Assembly (NCBI GenBank): GCA_903875465.1
Contig: CAIQWB010000063.1
Coordinates: 1 to 39,755 of the forward strand
Length of the DNA stretch: 39,755 nt
Direction: 5' to 3'
DNA from: an uncultured Verrucomicrobia subdivision 3 bacterium
GTDB lineage: Bacteria; Verrucomicrobiota; Verrucomicrobiia; Limisphaerales; UBA11358
How positions within the stretch are numbered: position 1 is the first letter of the stretch; every line of letters starts with the position of its first letter. Below, piece by piece: positions 8,876 to 19,700 of this stretch. The position numbers were made by a program, and so were the translations under genes. Below the pieces are notes generated by a model. The model saw nothing but the letters and a program-made list of their open reading frames with translations. It did not search any database and had not been told where the DNA came from.

Positions 8876-10525
8876 ATGGCAACCGCTGGCGACTTTGATT
8901 TTATGGTTCAGGCGCATAACCCCATTATCACTGGTTTCAATCCCGACCCCTCGGTTTGCCGGGTGGGGGAAGATTATTACATTGCCACGTCGACCTTCGA
9001 GTGGTTTCCGGGAGTGCAAATCCATCACTCGCGCGATTTGGCCCATTGGCGATTACTCGGAAGGGCACTGGATCGTGTCTCGCAACTCGATATGCGCGGC
9101 TGCCAGAATTCCGGCGGCATCTGGGCACCGTGCCTGACGCATGCGGACGGAAAATTTTGGCTGGTTTACACCAACGTTCGTCATCACATGAGTGGGGTGG
9201 TGATGGACACCCCTAATTATCTTGTCACCGCCACAGAAATTGAAGGACCATGGAGTGAACCGGTCTTTCTTAATGCGAGTGGTTTTGATCCTAGCCTTTT
9301 CCACGATGCCGACGGCAAAAAATACGTGGTGCAAATGCAAATGGGTGAGGCGGTCACGCCAGTGCGCTTCGACGGAATTATTTTGCAGGAGTTCGACACG
9401 GGGCGGATGAAATTGGTTGGCGAGCCTAAAAAAATCTGGCCCGGCAGCCCGATTGGCATCACCGAAGGACCGCATTTGCTAAAAAAAGACGGCTGGTATT
9501 ATCTTATTACCGCAGAAGGCGGCACGGCGATGCGCCATGCCATCAGTGTCGGTCGCAGCAAATATCTTTGGGGGCCATACGATTTACATCCGCAGAATCC
9601 CCTTTTGACCGCGTTTCAACAAGCGCACCTTGATTTGAAATCCGCCGGCCACGGCTGTTTTGTGGAGACGCAAAACGGCGAATGGTTCACCGTGCATCTG
9701 GCCCATCGGCCACTCCAGCGCCCCGGCCGGCTGGTGCTTGACCGCGAGGAAAACAAATCCGCGCCGCTGGGGCGGGAGACTTGCCTGCAAGGGTTGTGCT
9801 GGGGGGAGGACGGCTGGCCTCGGCTCGCGCAGGGTGGCAATTCGCCAGCGGAAGTGGTGGCGGTCAATCTGCCGCCGCAAGCATGGCCAGCGGACCCGTT
9901 ACGGGATGATTTCGACGGTCACCGGCTCAACCGTCATTTTCAAACTTTGCGGGAACCTTTGGAGGAAAATTGGGCCTCCCTGAACCGTCGGCCAGGCTGG
10001 CTGAGTTTACGGGGACGTGACTCGCTGGCTTCGACCTTTGACCAGAGTTTAGTGGCGCGGCGATTGCAACATTTCCAGGCGGCAGCGGAGACCTGCCTGG
10101 CATTTCAACCGAGCCACTTTAAACAGGCTGCGGGTTTGGTAGCCTATTATGACCGGTTGCATTACCACTATTTTCGCGTGACAGCGGCCGGACCGGGCAA
10201 GATCAAACTGGGCGTGATCTCCTCAGAAAATACCAAGACCAGCAGGTTGGAAGTGGCCGAATTACCCATCGAAGCGGGGCAGGGCCTCCGTTTGCGCATG
10301 GACATGGATCATGCAGAACTACGGTTTGCATGGTCGACGGGGGCATCGCGGCGCGGAGGGAGCTGGGAAAGCGTTGACCAAGTGTTTGAGGCAACGATGC
10401 TAGGCGACTGGGTTTCACCGCACAGTAATTTCACTGGCACTTTCTGGGGCGTTTGCTGCCAGGATTTGCTCGACCGCTCCATTTGGGCAGCATTTGATTA
10501 TTTTGATTATCAACCCCGGGTGTGA
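8876..10525 (+). CDS. GH43 family beta-xylosidase / alpha-L-arabinofuranosidase (second)
   Basis: A second XynB-like GH43 with propeller (about 10-320) and C-terminal beta-sandwich (about 340-545). Numbering from ATG 8876, the triad is Asp24 in FNPDPSV, Asp138 in GFDPSLFHD and Glu197 in TEGPHLL. It shares the SRDL.HW, GRETCL and FDYFDYQP motifs with the first GH43 but is clearly diverged, suggesting different linkage or sugar preference. An in-frame ATG at 8903 would still give a complete enzyme. No signal peptide. The 80-bp gap before it is the longest inside unit 1 and contains no operator repeat, so it is probably co-transcribed. Confidence 0.9.
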   Translation: MATAGDFDFMVQAHNPIITGFNPDPSVCRVGEDYYIATSTFEWFPGVQIHHSRDLAHWRLLGRALDRVSQLDMRGCQNSGGIWAPCLTHADGKFWLVYTNVRHHMSGVVMDTPNYLVTATEIEGPWSEPVFLNASGFDPSLFHDADGKKYVVQMQMGEAVTPVRFDGIILQEFDTGRMKLVGEPKKIWPGSPIGITEGPHLLKKDGWYYLITAEGGTAMRHAISVGRSKYLWGPYDLHPQNPLLTAFQQAHLDLKSAGHGCFVETQNGEWFTVHLAHRPLQRPGRLVLDREENKSAPLGRETCLQGLCWGEDGWPRLAQGGNSPAEVVAVNLPPQAWPADPLRDDFDGHRLNRHFQTLREPLEENWASLNRRPGWLSLRGRDSLASTFDQSLVARRLQHFQAAAETCLAFQPSHFKQAAGLVAYYDRLHYHYFRVTAAGPGKIKLGVISSENTKTSRLEVAELPIEAGQGLRLRMDMDHAELRFAWSTGASRRGGSWESVDQVFEATMLGDWVSPHSNFTGTFWGVCCQDLLDRSIWAAFDYFDYQPRV

Positions 10526-10544
10526 GGCCCAGACCAAGCTGCAC

Positions 10545-12269
10545 ATGCGTTTCATACTCGACATGGTTCACCATAATCCAGGTGAGCCTCCATTTGCCAC
10601 CAAGTTTGGTGATCCGGCCCATTTGCGGGATTACGGCTTTAACGGACAGGTTTTCAAGCATATTAACTGTGTGGCGACCTACGAGGCCACGGGAGTCGAC
10701 TGTTTCCCTGCCGGCACCCCGGAACGCGCATGGCTGGAAGCGTTCACCCCCCAGATAGAGCAGGAGATTCTCCGGGCCAAAACGCATGGGCTGCAGGTGT
10801 ACTACCATTTGGATCTTTTTGTTCTGCCGCGGCGATTACTGGAATATTTCCGCAGTGAAATTTGCGATCCGCAAACCGGACGCATATTGCTGGAGCGACC
10901 CAGGACGCTGGAGTTGCATACGGTGCTGTTTGATGAACTGGCGCGGCGATTTCCCCTAGTGGATGGCTATATTATACGGGTGGGGGAGACCTATCTTTTC
11001 GACACGCCACATCACGCTGGGAACAGTCCCATACCGCGCATTGGTCCGGCCTGGACACCTGATTATCTTTACGAGGAGACTCTCGCTGGCCGGGAACCAG
11101 CAGACGCCCGCTGGACTCAGCAGCAGGCAGATGCTTATGTGGTATTGCTCCGCTTTCTGCGCCAAGAAATCTGTGTGCGCCATGGTAAACAATTGTTTTT
11201 CCGGACTTGGGATATTTTTCCGGATAAACTGCATGCCCGCGTAGATCATTACCTGCAAGTGACAAATGCTGTCGAACCACACCCTAAGCTGGCCTTCTCC
11301 ATCAAACACACCGCCTTGGATTTCTGGAGGCGAGTGAAAGTCAATGACTGTTTGCGGCAAGGCCGGCACCCACAAATCGTCGAGGTTCAATGCCAGCGGG
11401 AATATGAGGGAAAAGGGGCATATCCAAACTATGTGATGGCCGGGGTCATCAATGGATTCGCGGAAAATGCCATTAAAACAGGCCTGAAAGACCTGCTCGG
11501 CCACCCGGGCATCCTCGGGGTTTTCGCCTGGTCCCGTGGTGGTGGCTGGTATGGTCCTTATATTAAACATGAATTATGGCCGGATTTGAACGCTTATGTT
11601 CTGGCACAGTTTGTCAATAATTCGAGCCGGACAGAAGCGGTGATTTTTCAGCAATATGCGGAGGAACGTTTGGGGCTGCGAGCCAGGTCGGTCCGGGATT
11701 TTCGCGAATTGTGCCTGCTGTCAGCACGTGGGATTTTGCTGGGGCGGCACTGTGCGGCTTTTGACCAGGCGTTGGGAGAGTCGGTGTTGCCCACCGCTTG
11801 CTGGATGCGGGATGATCGATTGGGGGGACGTCAGCAATTGGCGCCGGTGTTGGATTATTTGGCTAACCACCGGGCCGATGCGGCGGCGCTGGCGGAAAAA
11901 GCAGAGGCGGTGCGACTGTGGGAGCAGATTGAGACGCTCGCAAAACGGATAATATGGCCAAATGTGCAAACCGGGGAAGCAGTAAAAATTTCTGCCACCT
12001 ATGGCCGCGTGCTGTTCAGCATCGTACACCAAGGCTGGCGGGCGCTGATTGCGGGTGAGCGCGGGCACCGCCAAGAATTTAATGATGCCGCCAGCCGCTA
12101 TGCCGCCGGTTGGCAAGAATTCCGTGCGCTGGCCGAATCAACCTGGTGTGCCTCACTCTATGAGGGGACATATTTTAATTTGCCCGGCACCCCGGACGTG
12201 CCGGGAATGGACGCTTCCCTGGAATATTATCGCGTGGTATTTGGCGAACCGCAGCATCCTTTAAAATGA
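10545..12269 (+). CDS. GH67-like (alpha-glucuronidase-like) TIM-barrel protein
   Basis: A 574-residue cytoplasmic protein without a signal peptide. The central segment (about 220-350) reads like the barrel of GH67-type enzymes: FFRTWDIFPDKLHA, then KLAFSIKHTALDFWR, then the acidic-aromatic stretch IVEVQCQREYEGKGAYPNY, which recalls the EVQ...QEY.G segment of alpha-glucuronidases. A helical C-terminal region follows. If correct, it would remove glucuronic acid or a methylated form from oligosaccharides already cleaved by others. I infer this from motif resemblance only; catalytic residues are not verified. ATG 10545 is chosen because the upstream in-frame ATG at 10494 would overlap the GH43 gene by 32 bp. 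Its stop overlaps the lyase start by ATGA. Confidence 0.5.
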   Translation: MRFILDMVHHNPGEPPFATKFGDPAHLRDYGFNGQVFKHINCVATYEATGVDCFPAGTPERAWLEAFTPQIEQEILRAKTHGLQVYYHLDLFVLPRRLLEYFRSEICDPQTGRILLERPRTLELHTVLFDELARRFPLVDGYIIRVGETYLFDTPHHAGNSPIPRIGPAWTPDYLYEETLAGREPADARWTQQQADAYVVLLRFLRQEICVRHGKQLFFRTWDIFPDKLHARVDHYLQVTNAVEPHPKLAFSIKHTALDFWRRVKVNDCLRQGRHPQIVEVQCQREYEGKGAYPNYVMAGVINGFAENAIKTGLKDLLGHPGILGVFAWSRGGGWYGPYIKHELWPDLNAYVLAQFVNNSSRTEAVIFQQYAEERLGLRARSVRDFRELCLLSARGILLGRHCAAFDQALGESVLPTACWMRDDRLGGRQQLAPVLDYLANHRADAAALAEKAEAVRLWEQIETLAKRIIWPNVQTGEAVKISATYGRVLFSIVHQGWRALIAGERGHRQEFNDAASRYAAGWQEFRALAESTWCASLYEGTYFNLPGTPDVPGMDASLEYYRVVFGEPQHPLK

Positions 12270-14872
12270 ACTCATTTATCAGCGGACTAGCCGCACTTGG
12301 CCTGGGCATCGCGATAACCGGCACCCAGGCGGCGGAAATCCCTCGCCACCTGGCGGGTGAACTGGATGCGGAAACGGTTCTAAACGGTGCGTATCCCTGG
12401 CCTCCCTCACCCGCCGTAACCGTCAGCAATGACGCGACAGGGTTTGCCCGGGAACGATTGTCCGTAGTGCCGCCGGCGGGGGTGCATCCGCGCATTCTCA
12501 TCAGCCCGGCGGATCTGCCAGACTTGCGGCGGCGGGTGGCCGGTTCTACGATGGGCAAGGCTCTGCTGGAGAATTTGCGGTCCCGGGTCAGGATGGCCAT
12601 CAAAACGCCCGGGGAATGGGGTGCGCGCTTTTACGATGCCCTGGCAGCGGGAGATTTGGGGGGCGCCCGGCAACTGTTGGCGGAAAAAGGCGGCAAGCCG
12701 CCCAGCATCGGGCATTACCAACCCTTCATCGAAGCCTTTGCACTGGAGGCTTTGGACGCACTAATTGCCAAAGATGAGGTTCGTGGACGGAAGGTCGGTG
12801 CGGCGCTGGCCAATTACGCCGTCCTGGCCGAGCCGGCGGTCGAGCAAGCCCTCGGTCAGCCGTTGTCGGATGATGTATGGCGGGTCAAACTCAACGGTCC
12901 GGTAACTGGGGACTGGAGCAGTGACCAGGGATTGCGCGAGCTGGTGGGGTACGAGATTTTGGGTTATACCTATGATTTTGCCTACAATTACATGACGGAG
13001 CCGCAACGGGCGCAGGTAAGGCAGGTGATTGCACGAGTCACGAATGGTGAATTGTGGCTGGGCGCGCGGCTGCCCCATCATTTCCGCAATTGGAACTGGG
13101 TGGCGGTTGGGCTGAGCCAGCCATTGCTGGCGCTGGCGATAGAAGGCGAGGAGGGGTATGATCCGCGCATTTTCCGGATGGGGGAGGAGATCGCACATGA
13201 TTATTTTACTTACGGCATTTCGGAGCAGGGAAGTTCCACGGAGGCCGTGGGGTACACCCAATTTGGGCTGGTCTGGGCGAATCCATTTGTGGTGGCGGCG
13301 GCCCGGCGCGGGGACACGCTACTGACACAAAATCATATGCGCGGCATGATCGACTGGTATCTGCATACCATGGAACCCGCAGCCCTGTGCCAGCGATCAG
13401 CGACGGCCGCCCTGGATGCCGAGCAATTGCAGCGCGGCCTGTCTCAGTTGTGGACCAGCCATGGCGACGGTGGGGACGAGGGTCCCGCCATATGGACTAT
13501 GGCGATGTGGAAGTATTTTTATCCGACCGACCCAAAGATTGACTTGCTCTGGCGGGTGGTGGTTAACAACGGCCCGGGCAAAGCTTTCACCGGCAATTTT
13601 CATACCATCGAGGCACTCTTATGGGCAAATGACGCGCCAATCAGTCTCGCACCGGAGGCGGTGCAAAAGTTAAATTTACCGTTTGCTTTTTTTGATCCCA
13701 TGCGCAGTTCACTGATTGCACACAGCGGCTGGGACACCAATGCGGCGGTGTTGCAATTTGAGTGTCGCACAGACGCCGTGGGAGGGAGCCATGAGCACGC
13801 TGACCGGGGCGCCTTTACCTTTTCCGCCTTGGGACGGCCATGGGCCAAGGACAATTTTCGTTCGGTGGAGACGCGGCACCATAATTGTATTTTGATAGAC
13901 GGTTTGGGCCAGGGTTTCTGGCCGGGCCCAGGCAAGTGGCTGGGGTTGGCGGACGAAGGGTGGGGGATGGTGGCGGCTTGCGATGCGAAGGATTGTTATG
14001 ATTGGTGGTGGCCCAAGGAAATTCGCACCGAGGATCCGCAAGCCTTTGAGCGGTTCCACTATTCCCGTTGGGAGAGCTTCTTAGGCGACGCCCGCGAATT
14101 TCGGCGCGAATTCCCTGGGTTTGTGCCAATACACGACCCGCGGCCCTCGGTGGTTGCGCACTGGCAGGGCTTTGCCGAACATGACCCGCGCATGTGGGAC
14201 GAGGACAGCTGGCCGGTGAGGCTGCCGCACAATCCGGTGCAGCGCGCTTTTCGCACGGTGGCTTTCGTGCGGAGCCCTCATCCATACCTGCTGGTGGTAG
14301 ATGATATTCAGAAGGACGCGCAGGAGAGGTTGTACGAATGGTTGATGCAGACCGGGATGAACACAGCCCTGGCACGGCAGGCGGGGAACGATCTGATCTT
14401 ATGCGACGCCACGGTACCGCTGGATGAAAATGGGGTGCCGCGTCCCCGCCGGGGTGACCGTGAATTGCTGGTGCGGGTGCTGAATTGCGGTTTGCCGGCC
14501 CGGCCGGAGGCTTATCAAACACGCCCATCCTTTCGGCTGGAGACCTTTGAGCGGCGAGATACCCTGGTGCCGGAAGCTCCTGCCACCGTGCTGGCGGGGG
14601 CGCGCACCTTTGGGCTGGACAAGCGGTTGGTGATCAGTAGTCGTGCGGTCGCACCTGATTTCCGGATTTTATTATGGCCCTTGCGGGAGGGGGAGGCACT
14701 GCCGGAAACGCAGTGGAACCGAGCGCACACCCAGTTGACGTTGCGGGCTGTGGACGTCCATGACACTATTTACTTGGGTGCTTTGGCCAGCGGCCGGACG
14801 CAACTGCGGATGGACCGTCACGGGCAAGCCCCGGTGGCAATCCAGCCGGGTACTGAAGATATTTCAAAGTGA
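12266..14872 (+). CDS. Heparinase II/III-type polysaccharide lyase, secreted
   Basis: An 868-residue secreted enzyme with a signal peptide (about 1-22, ending TQA). A helical toroid domain spans about 150-430. The heparinase II/III-like beta-sandwich that follows contains the diagnostic HEHADRGAF (His509, His511, Asp513), followed by GRPWAKDNF. In the toroid, STEAVGYTQFG (Glu326, Tyr330) lies where related lyases hold the catalytic or substrate-binding Glu and Tyr. Such enzymes cleave uronic-acid-containing glycans by beta-elimination, leaving a 4,5-unsaturated uronate. The precise PL family is uncertain. A related, longer lyase lies at 16757. Unsaturated products would suit the GH105 hydrolase encoded in unit 2. 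This is the last gene of unit 1; its TGA forms the first bases of the next operator repeat. Confidence 0.85.
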   Translation: MNSFISGLAALGLGIAITGTQAAEIPRHLAGELDAETVLNGAYPWPPSPAVTVSNDATGFARERLSVVPPAGVHPRILISPADLPDLRRRVAGSTMGKALLENLRSRVRMAIKTPGEWGARFYDALAAGDLGGARQLLAEKGGKPPSIGHYQPFIEAFALEALDALIAKDEVRGRKVGAALANYAVLAEPAVEQALGQPLSDDVWRVKLNGPVTGDWSSDQGLRELVGYEILGYTYDFAYNYMTEPQRAQVRQVIARVTNGELWLGARLPHHFRNWNWVAVGLSQPLLALAIEGEEGYDPRIFRMGEEIAHDYFTYGISEQGSSTEAVGYTQFGLVWANPFVVAAARRGDTLLTQNHMRGMIDWYLHTMEPAALCQRSATAALDAEQLQRGLSQLWTSHGDGGDEGPAIWTMAMWKYFYPTDPKIDLLWRVVVNNGPGKAFTGNFHTIEALLWANDAPISLAPEAVQKLNLPFAFFDPMRSSLIAHSGWDTNAAVLQFECRTDAVGGSHEHADRGAFTFSALGRPWAKDNFRSVETRHHNCILIDGLGQGFWPGPGKWLGLADEGWGMVAACDAKDCYDWWWPKEIRTEDPQAFERFHYSRWESFLGDAREFRREFPGFVPIHDPRPSVVAHWQGFAEHDPRMWDEDSWPVRLPHNPVQRAFRTVAFVRSPHPYLLVVDDIQKDAQERLYEWLMQTGMNTALARQAGNDLILCDATVPLDENGVPRPRRGDRELLVRVLNCGLPARPEAYQTRPSFRLETFERRDTLVPEAPATVLAGARTFGLDKRLVISSRAVAPDFRILLWPLREGEALPETQWNRAHTQLTLRAVDVHDTIYLGALASGRTQLRMDRHGQAPVAIQPGTEDISK

Positions 14873-14910
14873 CGCAATTCCACCCCTCCGCGATGCAACA
14901 TAGCCCCTAG
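14870..14910 (+). promoter_or_regulatory. Tandem 21-bp direct-repeat operator, unit 2
   Basis: The half-sites are TGACGCAA-N6-CCCTCC at 14870-14889 and CGATGCAA-N6-CCCTAG at 14891-14910, offset by exactly 21 bp. The first begins at the stop codon of the preceding lyase gene. The site ends 101 bp before the pseudopilin start at 15012. The remaining intergenic bases contain a small perfect hairpin (14966-14981) without a T-run. Confidence 0.65.
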
Positions 14911-15011
14911 TGGCAGCGGAAGGCCGGAGGCAGAATGCGTTGAATAAATCTGCGCGGCAGTTCGACCACCCTGACGGGTGGCGGTTGGCCGAGCAACTAT
15001 TTTAATGCCGG

Positions 15012-15806
15012 ATGAAAACCAACCAACTTCCGCGGGGGAGCCAAGCTTTCACCTTGATTGAACTGCTGGTGGTAATTGCCATCATCGCGATTCTGGCGGC
15101 CATGCTGCTGCCCGCCCTAGCCAATGCCAAGCAAACGGCCCTGCGCACCCGCTGCCTGAGCAACGTTCGCCAGGCGGGCTTGGCAACTACGATTTATGCC
15201 TCGGAAACGCAAGACTCCCTGCCATATGGGTACGTGCTGGCTGGAGAAGCATCCCAAAACAGCAATCCCTCCACAGGGAATTGCTGGACGAACTTCATCT
15301 TTTCACTGGGATTGAAGGACAAAGCATCAATCCAAAAGTTTTATTCCTGTCCGGCCGCCTCGGCGCAACTATCGAAAGGGAACGATCCGCGCACCTACGC
15401 GGCCAATGCAAACATTAATTGGTACGACGGCGCCAACGGCACTTATGCGTTGAAAAAAATCACAACGCCGCTAAAAGCCTTTGGCACAATGCTCCTGGTG
15501 GATTCCGGGGCGGCCAACAATGGCGCCACACCGCCCATCAGCAGTTACCGCACGATGGTGGAGGGAATGGATTATGCCCCGTTGTTTCCGCATTTCGGGA
15601 AGACCTTTCATGAGATGGTTTCCAATCCCGGGAATAATTATTATAACTATGCCTCCGGGTCCGCGGCTTTTGCCTTTTTCGATGGTCACGCCGATATCCG
15701 CAAGCCGGACTATACAGCCTCCAATCCGGCGTTTGCCCCGGTGTTACCTTCGCAGACCTCCAGTTTGCAGACGGCCTTGTACAAGCAATTTTGGGACGGA
15801 CAATGA
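15012..15806 (+). CDS. PVC-type pseudopilin (prepilin N-terminal cleavage/methylation domain)
   Basis: This 264-residue protein begins with a class III signal. A short basic leader ends in A12, followed by [20 protein letters not shown], with Glu17 at mature position +5, as needed for prepilin peptidase processing and assembly. A globular domain follows, ending in [15 protein letters not shown], the DG-containing tail common to this PVC family (H-X9-DG type). Such proteins are numerous in Verrucomicrobiota, Planctomycetota and Lentisphaerota and are thought to form short pseudopili or surface structures. As the first gene of an operon of carbohydrate enzymes, it may help secretion or glycan capture (inference). 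It overlaps the esterase gene by ATGA. Confidence 0.88.
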   Translation: MKTNQLPRGSQAFTLIELLVVIAIIAILAAMLLPALANAKQTALRTRCLSNVRQAGLATTIYASETQDSLPYGYVLAGEASQNSNPSTGNCWTNFIFSLGLKDKASIQKFYSCPAASAQLSKGNDPRTYAANANINWYDGANGTYALKKITTPLKAFGTMLLVDSGAANNGATPPISSYRTMVEGMDYAPLFPHFGKTFHEMVSNPGNNYYNYASGSAAFAFFDGHADIRKPDYTASNPAFAPVLPSQTSSLQTALYKQFWDGQ

Positions 15807-16753
15807 GCGATTCCTTGGCCCAAAAATTTTCCAGATTGCTACTGAGCGCCACGCTACCGTTCGGCACCTTGTTACACGCGCCCGCGCCCGGAGAAATCAT
15901 TTGCAACCAGACTGCGCCCGGAGGCTTGAAAATGTATTACTTCCCGCCAACGAACGCGAAGCCGGAGCATTCACAACCGGCGGTATTGTGGATCCATGGC
16001 GGGGGGTGGGCGGCAGGCAGTCCCGAATCGTTTTTTCCAATGGCGCGTTACACGGCGGCAAGAGGCGCCGCGAGTTTCGTGGTCCAGTATCGTTTGGTAA
16101 ACTCGGGCGGGGCGACGATGGCGGACAGCATCGCCGATTGCAAATCCGCGGTGAGGCATCTGCGCGGCCACGCGGCGAAGTTAAAGATTGATCCCCATCA
16201 GATTGCGGTGGTGGGGGAATCTGCCGGTGGTCATTTGGCAGCGGCAATCATGCTGGAGGGATTTAATAATCCAACGGATGATTTGGGCATTAGTGCGCGG
16301 CCTGATGCGCTGGTATTGTATAATCCGTGTCTAGATCTGGGGGCAAGTCCCTTCACCCGATTGCTGCCCAGTCCTTCGGTTGGGTCCGCGACCAGCCTGC
16401 AGGAACTGGCGGACAAGTATTCACCACTGGCGCACGTTCGTCCAGGTCTGCCGCCAACAATTTGCATTCATGGGGAGTCGGACACGGTGGTGTCGCCGGA
16501 CCAGTCTCGCCGGTTCTCCGCGGCGATGCAACGTGCTGGCAATCGTTGCGACCTGATCCTGTTGCCCGGGATTCCGCATGCTTTTTTGATTCCCGCTTAC
16601 AAGTGCTCCGAAGCAGTCGTGGTGAATGCCTTGCGGCTGGGAGACCAATTTTTGACATCGCTGGGATATTTTAAAGGGGAACCGATCCTCACGGTTTCAG
16701 ATCCACCAGCCTGGGTGGCGAAATGGCCGCCCGCGCCCGTAGTAGCGCATTAA
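15803..16753 (+). CDS. Alpha/beta-hydrolase fold esterase (acetylxylan-esterase-like)
   Basis: A 316-residue serine hydrolase with all expected elements: oxyanion-hole motif HGGGW starting at His65, nucleophile Ser140 in GESAGG, Asp227 in HGESDTVV and His259 in GIPHAF. The order and spacing match the BD-FAE / acetyl-esterase group that removes acetyl or feruloyl groups from plant polysaccharides. The N-terminus (about 1-35) is hydrophobic and may be a signal peptide, though not a strong one. ATG 15803 overlaps the pilin stop codon as ATGA and follows a GGGACGGA stretch. It would expose acetylated glycan to the lyases encoded next to it. Confidence 0.85.
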   Translation: MSDSLAQKFSRLLLSATLPFGTLLHAPAPGEIICNQTAPGGLKMYYFPPTNAKPEHSQPAVLWIHGGGWAAGSPESFFPMARYTAARGAASFVVQYRLVNSGGATMADSIADCKSAVRHLRGHAAKLKIDPHQIAVVGESAGGHLAAAIMLEGFNNPTDDLGISARPDALVLYNPCLDLGASPFTRLLPSPSVGSATSLQELADKYSPLAHVRPGLPPTICIHGESDTVVSPDQSRRFSAAMQRAGNRCDLILLPGIPHAFLIPAYKCSEAVVVNALRLGDQFLTSLGYFKGEPILTVSDPPAWVAKWPPAPVVAH

Positions 16754-16756
16754 ACC

Positions 16757-19700
16757 ATGAATTTATTCCGCCTTTTGGTATTTGCAACCGCCCTGATGAC
16801 CTTTTTTGGCGGGCCACGACTGTGGGCGCAGACCGCGCCGCTGCCTGTCCCGCCACAGGATCAGGGCTTGCCATACACCCGCTCCGCCGAGACCCGGGCG
16901 ACGGAACGAATCAAGGACACCACCGCCGTGCTGGCAGGCAGCAGATATGCCTGGGTGCATGGTTTCAAGGTGCGGCTGGATGAGGCAGACTGGCGGGCGG
17001 AAGCCGTGCTGCAGGATGGCAAAGTTTATGTCCCATTAGCATTTGCCGGGGTGCTGACCTTGCGGGAGTTCAAGCCAGCGCCGGCACCCACCTATCTGCA
17101 GGACCGTTGGGTTTATACACTGGCTATTCCCCGGGTGGCCCCGTCGGTGGTGATGCTGGGTGGCAAACCTTTTGTAGACCTGGCGGAAGAAGCCCGGCAG
17201 CGTGGTTTCAAAACCTGCGTGAATACGCGGGGATTGCTGCTGGTGGGAGATCATGACCGGTCCTTTGGCGCATCCGAGTCCAACCTGCTGGACTGTGTCA
17301 TAACGTTGTTTGACACACCGGAAAAATTTGCCGACCCGGACATTGCATTGCGCTGGATTCCCACACTCCATCGCCAGGGGGCGTGGACAAATTATGTTAA
17401 AGTCACACCCGCTGAATTGCGGGTTTATTCCGGTCCTGAAACAGCCTGGTCGACGACCCCACAAACGCAATACGACTATAGTGGTTTTAATAAAAAGTTG
17501 TTGGGTTCCCGGGTGCCGCCGCCCGGGGTCTATCCGCGCGTGTTATTCAGTCCGCAAGATGTCCCAATGCTGGCGGCCCGGGTTAAAAGCACCAAAATCG
17601 GCCAGAAATCCCTGATTGAGATACAGTACCTGCTTGAACACAGTTGGTGGGACACCAACACCAGCGATGGCCGAGTCTTTGAAAAATTAGCCGCCGGCAA
17701 TCTAGCCGGGCTGGACTGGCCAACGGATGTGGCCCCCCAGCAGGTGGCCACCATCAATACTGCGCAAATGTTTCAAGGGGAAAAAGCAGGGATATTTAAT
17801 ACCCACATCGCCTATGTGCCGGAATGTCTGGCGGATATGGCGCTCTATTGTCTTTTGACCGGGGACAATACGCACGGCCGTCAAGCAGCGGCAGCGATTG
17901 CCAATTATTACCGGCTGCGCGAACCTTTGATTGACCAATGGAACGCTCTGAGCGACTCCGAATTTGGGAGCGATCCACTGGACGGCAATGGCGCGGCCAC
18001 TTCCTGGCGCGGCATGCACGGTCTGGTGGCTCATATGAATCTTGGGCTGGCCCTAGACTTTGGCGGGAAATGGATGACGTCGGGAGAAAAAGAGCTTATG
18101 TGGCGGGTGATTGCCAAAGCCACTTATGGCCGGCGTGCCTACGGTGAGGACACAACGGTTCGCTTTCGCGATGTGAACTGGGTGGGCTGGGACCTGCCGC
18201 AATTTATTGCTCTCACCGCCATTGAAGGCCAGCAGGGATTTGACCGGGAGGCTTGGGAAGCGGGCCGGGACACGTTGCGGGCATTTTGCGACTGGGGGAT
18301 TGATTATGCGGGCGTGGTGTTTGAAAGCAATGGGAAAACCCCGGGCAGTTTTCAATTCATAACGCTATCCATGATTTCGCTGGCACGCCGTGGGGAAAAC
18401 TTTTTTGGTCATCCGCACTGGCGCAAACTGCTGGCCGGCCAAGTCCAAATGACTTCCCCGAGCGGACGGGTAACCGTTAACAGTGGCACCCAATACGAAC
18501 CCTACAGCCGGCAGTTTCTTTCACTGCAACTCACAGATGAATTCAAAGCGCTTTATCCCCATGAACGTCTGGCGGACTACCTTCTCACCAAGGCGACGGA
18601 GCCGCCGGACCAGATGGTGAATGAATACAATCGTGGTTGGGTGATCCAAAAATTCGATCCCGTCGACTATCACCGGGCGGTTCCGGAAATCAAGCGCCTC
18701 CGCCTGCCGAGCCCGATGTATCCCGGTTTTGTGCCCGGGGTGTTGTACGATGCCGATTTTCAGCCCACTCGGCGGACCGATTTGCACCTGCCGCTGGATT
18801 TTAACGCCCCAGTTCAGGGGGTGTTTTCCAGTTACAGTGATCGCACTACAAATGCCGTGTGGATCAACATGATGGTGCGTCCCAACCATTATTTGGGGGC
18901 GGGCCACCATCATGCCGACGCGGGGATGTTTCATTTCTCCGCCCTAGGGGTGGACTGGTTTACCCAATCGCCGTTTGACCAAGTATATGACGGAAAGTAT
19001 TACAATCTGGTGCAGGTAGACGGCGAAGCGGAGCCTGTTTCAATGGCGGAGGATCACATCTTGGGATGGAACGCCGCAGCCCGGTATCTGGGCGGGGCAG
19101 TGACGTCGGAAGCGGCGTCTGGCAGCGCCGACATGACTTATGCCTACAGTTATCGCTGGTTGACCCAGCCTCCGCAGGAATGGAGCGACCACCTGAAAAG
19201 TATGGGCTGGGAAGCGGAACCGTCGCTCGCTGTTCAAAAAATCTTTGCCGGTACGGCCCGCTATAAAATGCGGCCTTGGTGGTTGACCTATAATTACGCC
19301 AATTACATGCCTACCTGTCGCGCCTTGTTTAATCCAATGCAACGGGTGTTTCGGACGGTAGCGCTGGTGCGGGGAGCCCGGCCCTATGGCTTGGTAGTGG
19401 ACGATTTGAAAAAGGACACCGGGTCACACTTGTATCAATGGGTCGCTATGCTCAGTGGCGGGGCCTGGCGAACGGATGCGTCTGGTCTGGCACCGAATCA
19501 AGCCGTGCTGGCTTACCGTTTAGGCGACCCGGATCCCGCTGCAAGCGAAGCGCCACCTGGCATCGCGCCACAGTCCGGCGAACCGCTGCTGCTGGTTTGC
19601 GCCTTGGGGCTGACAGATAGTGGTGATCCCGCCCGTTCACTTATTCAGGTCGAACGCGTCGCGGGACCGGCGGATCGCAATGGCAAACCGCAATTTTACA

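Noticed and set aside
8806-8898. 30-codon ORF between the GH29 and second GH43 genes
   Set aside because: No homology, overlaps the GH43 start in another frame, and no ribosome binding site.
13815-14528. 237-codon minus-strand ORF
   Set aside because: Antisense shadow of the heparinase-type lyase in GC-rich sequence; Pro/Ser/Arg-rich translation without domains.
14966-14981. Perfect hairpin CCACCC-TGAC-GGGTGG as a terminator
   Set aside because: Short stem with no following T-run; it lies between the operator and the next gene, so termination there is not supported.
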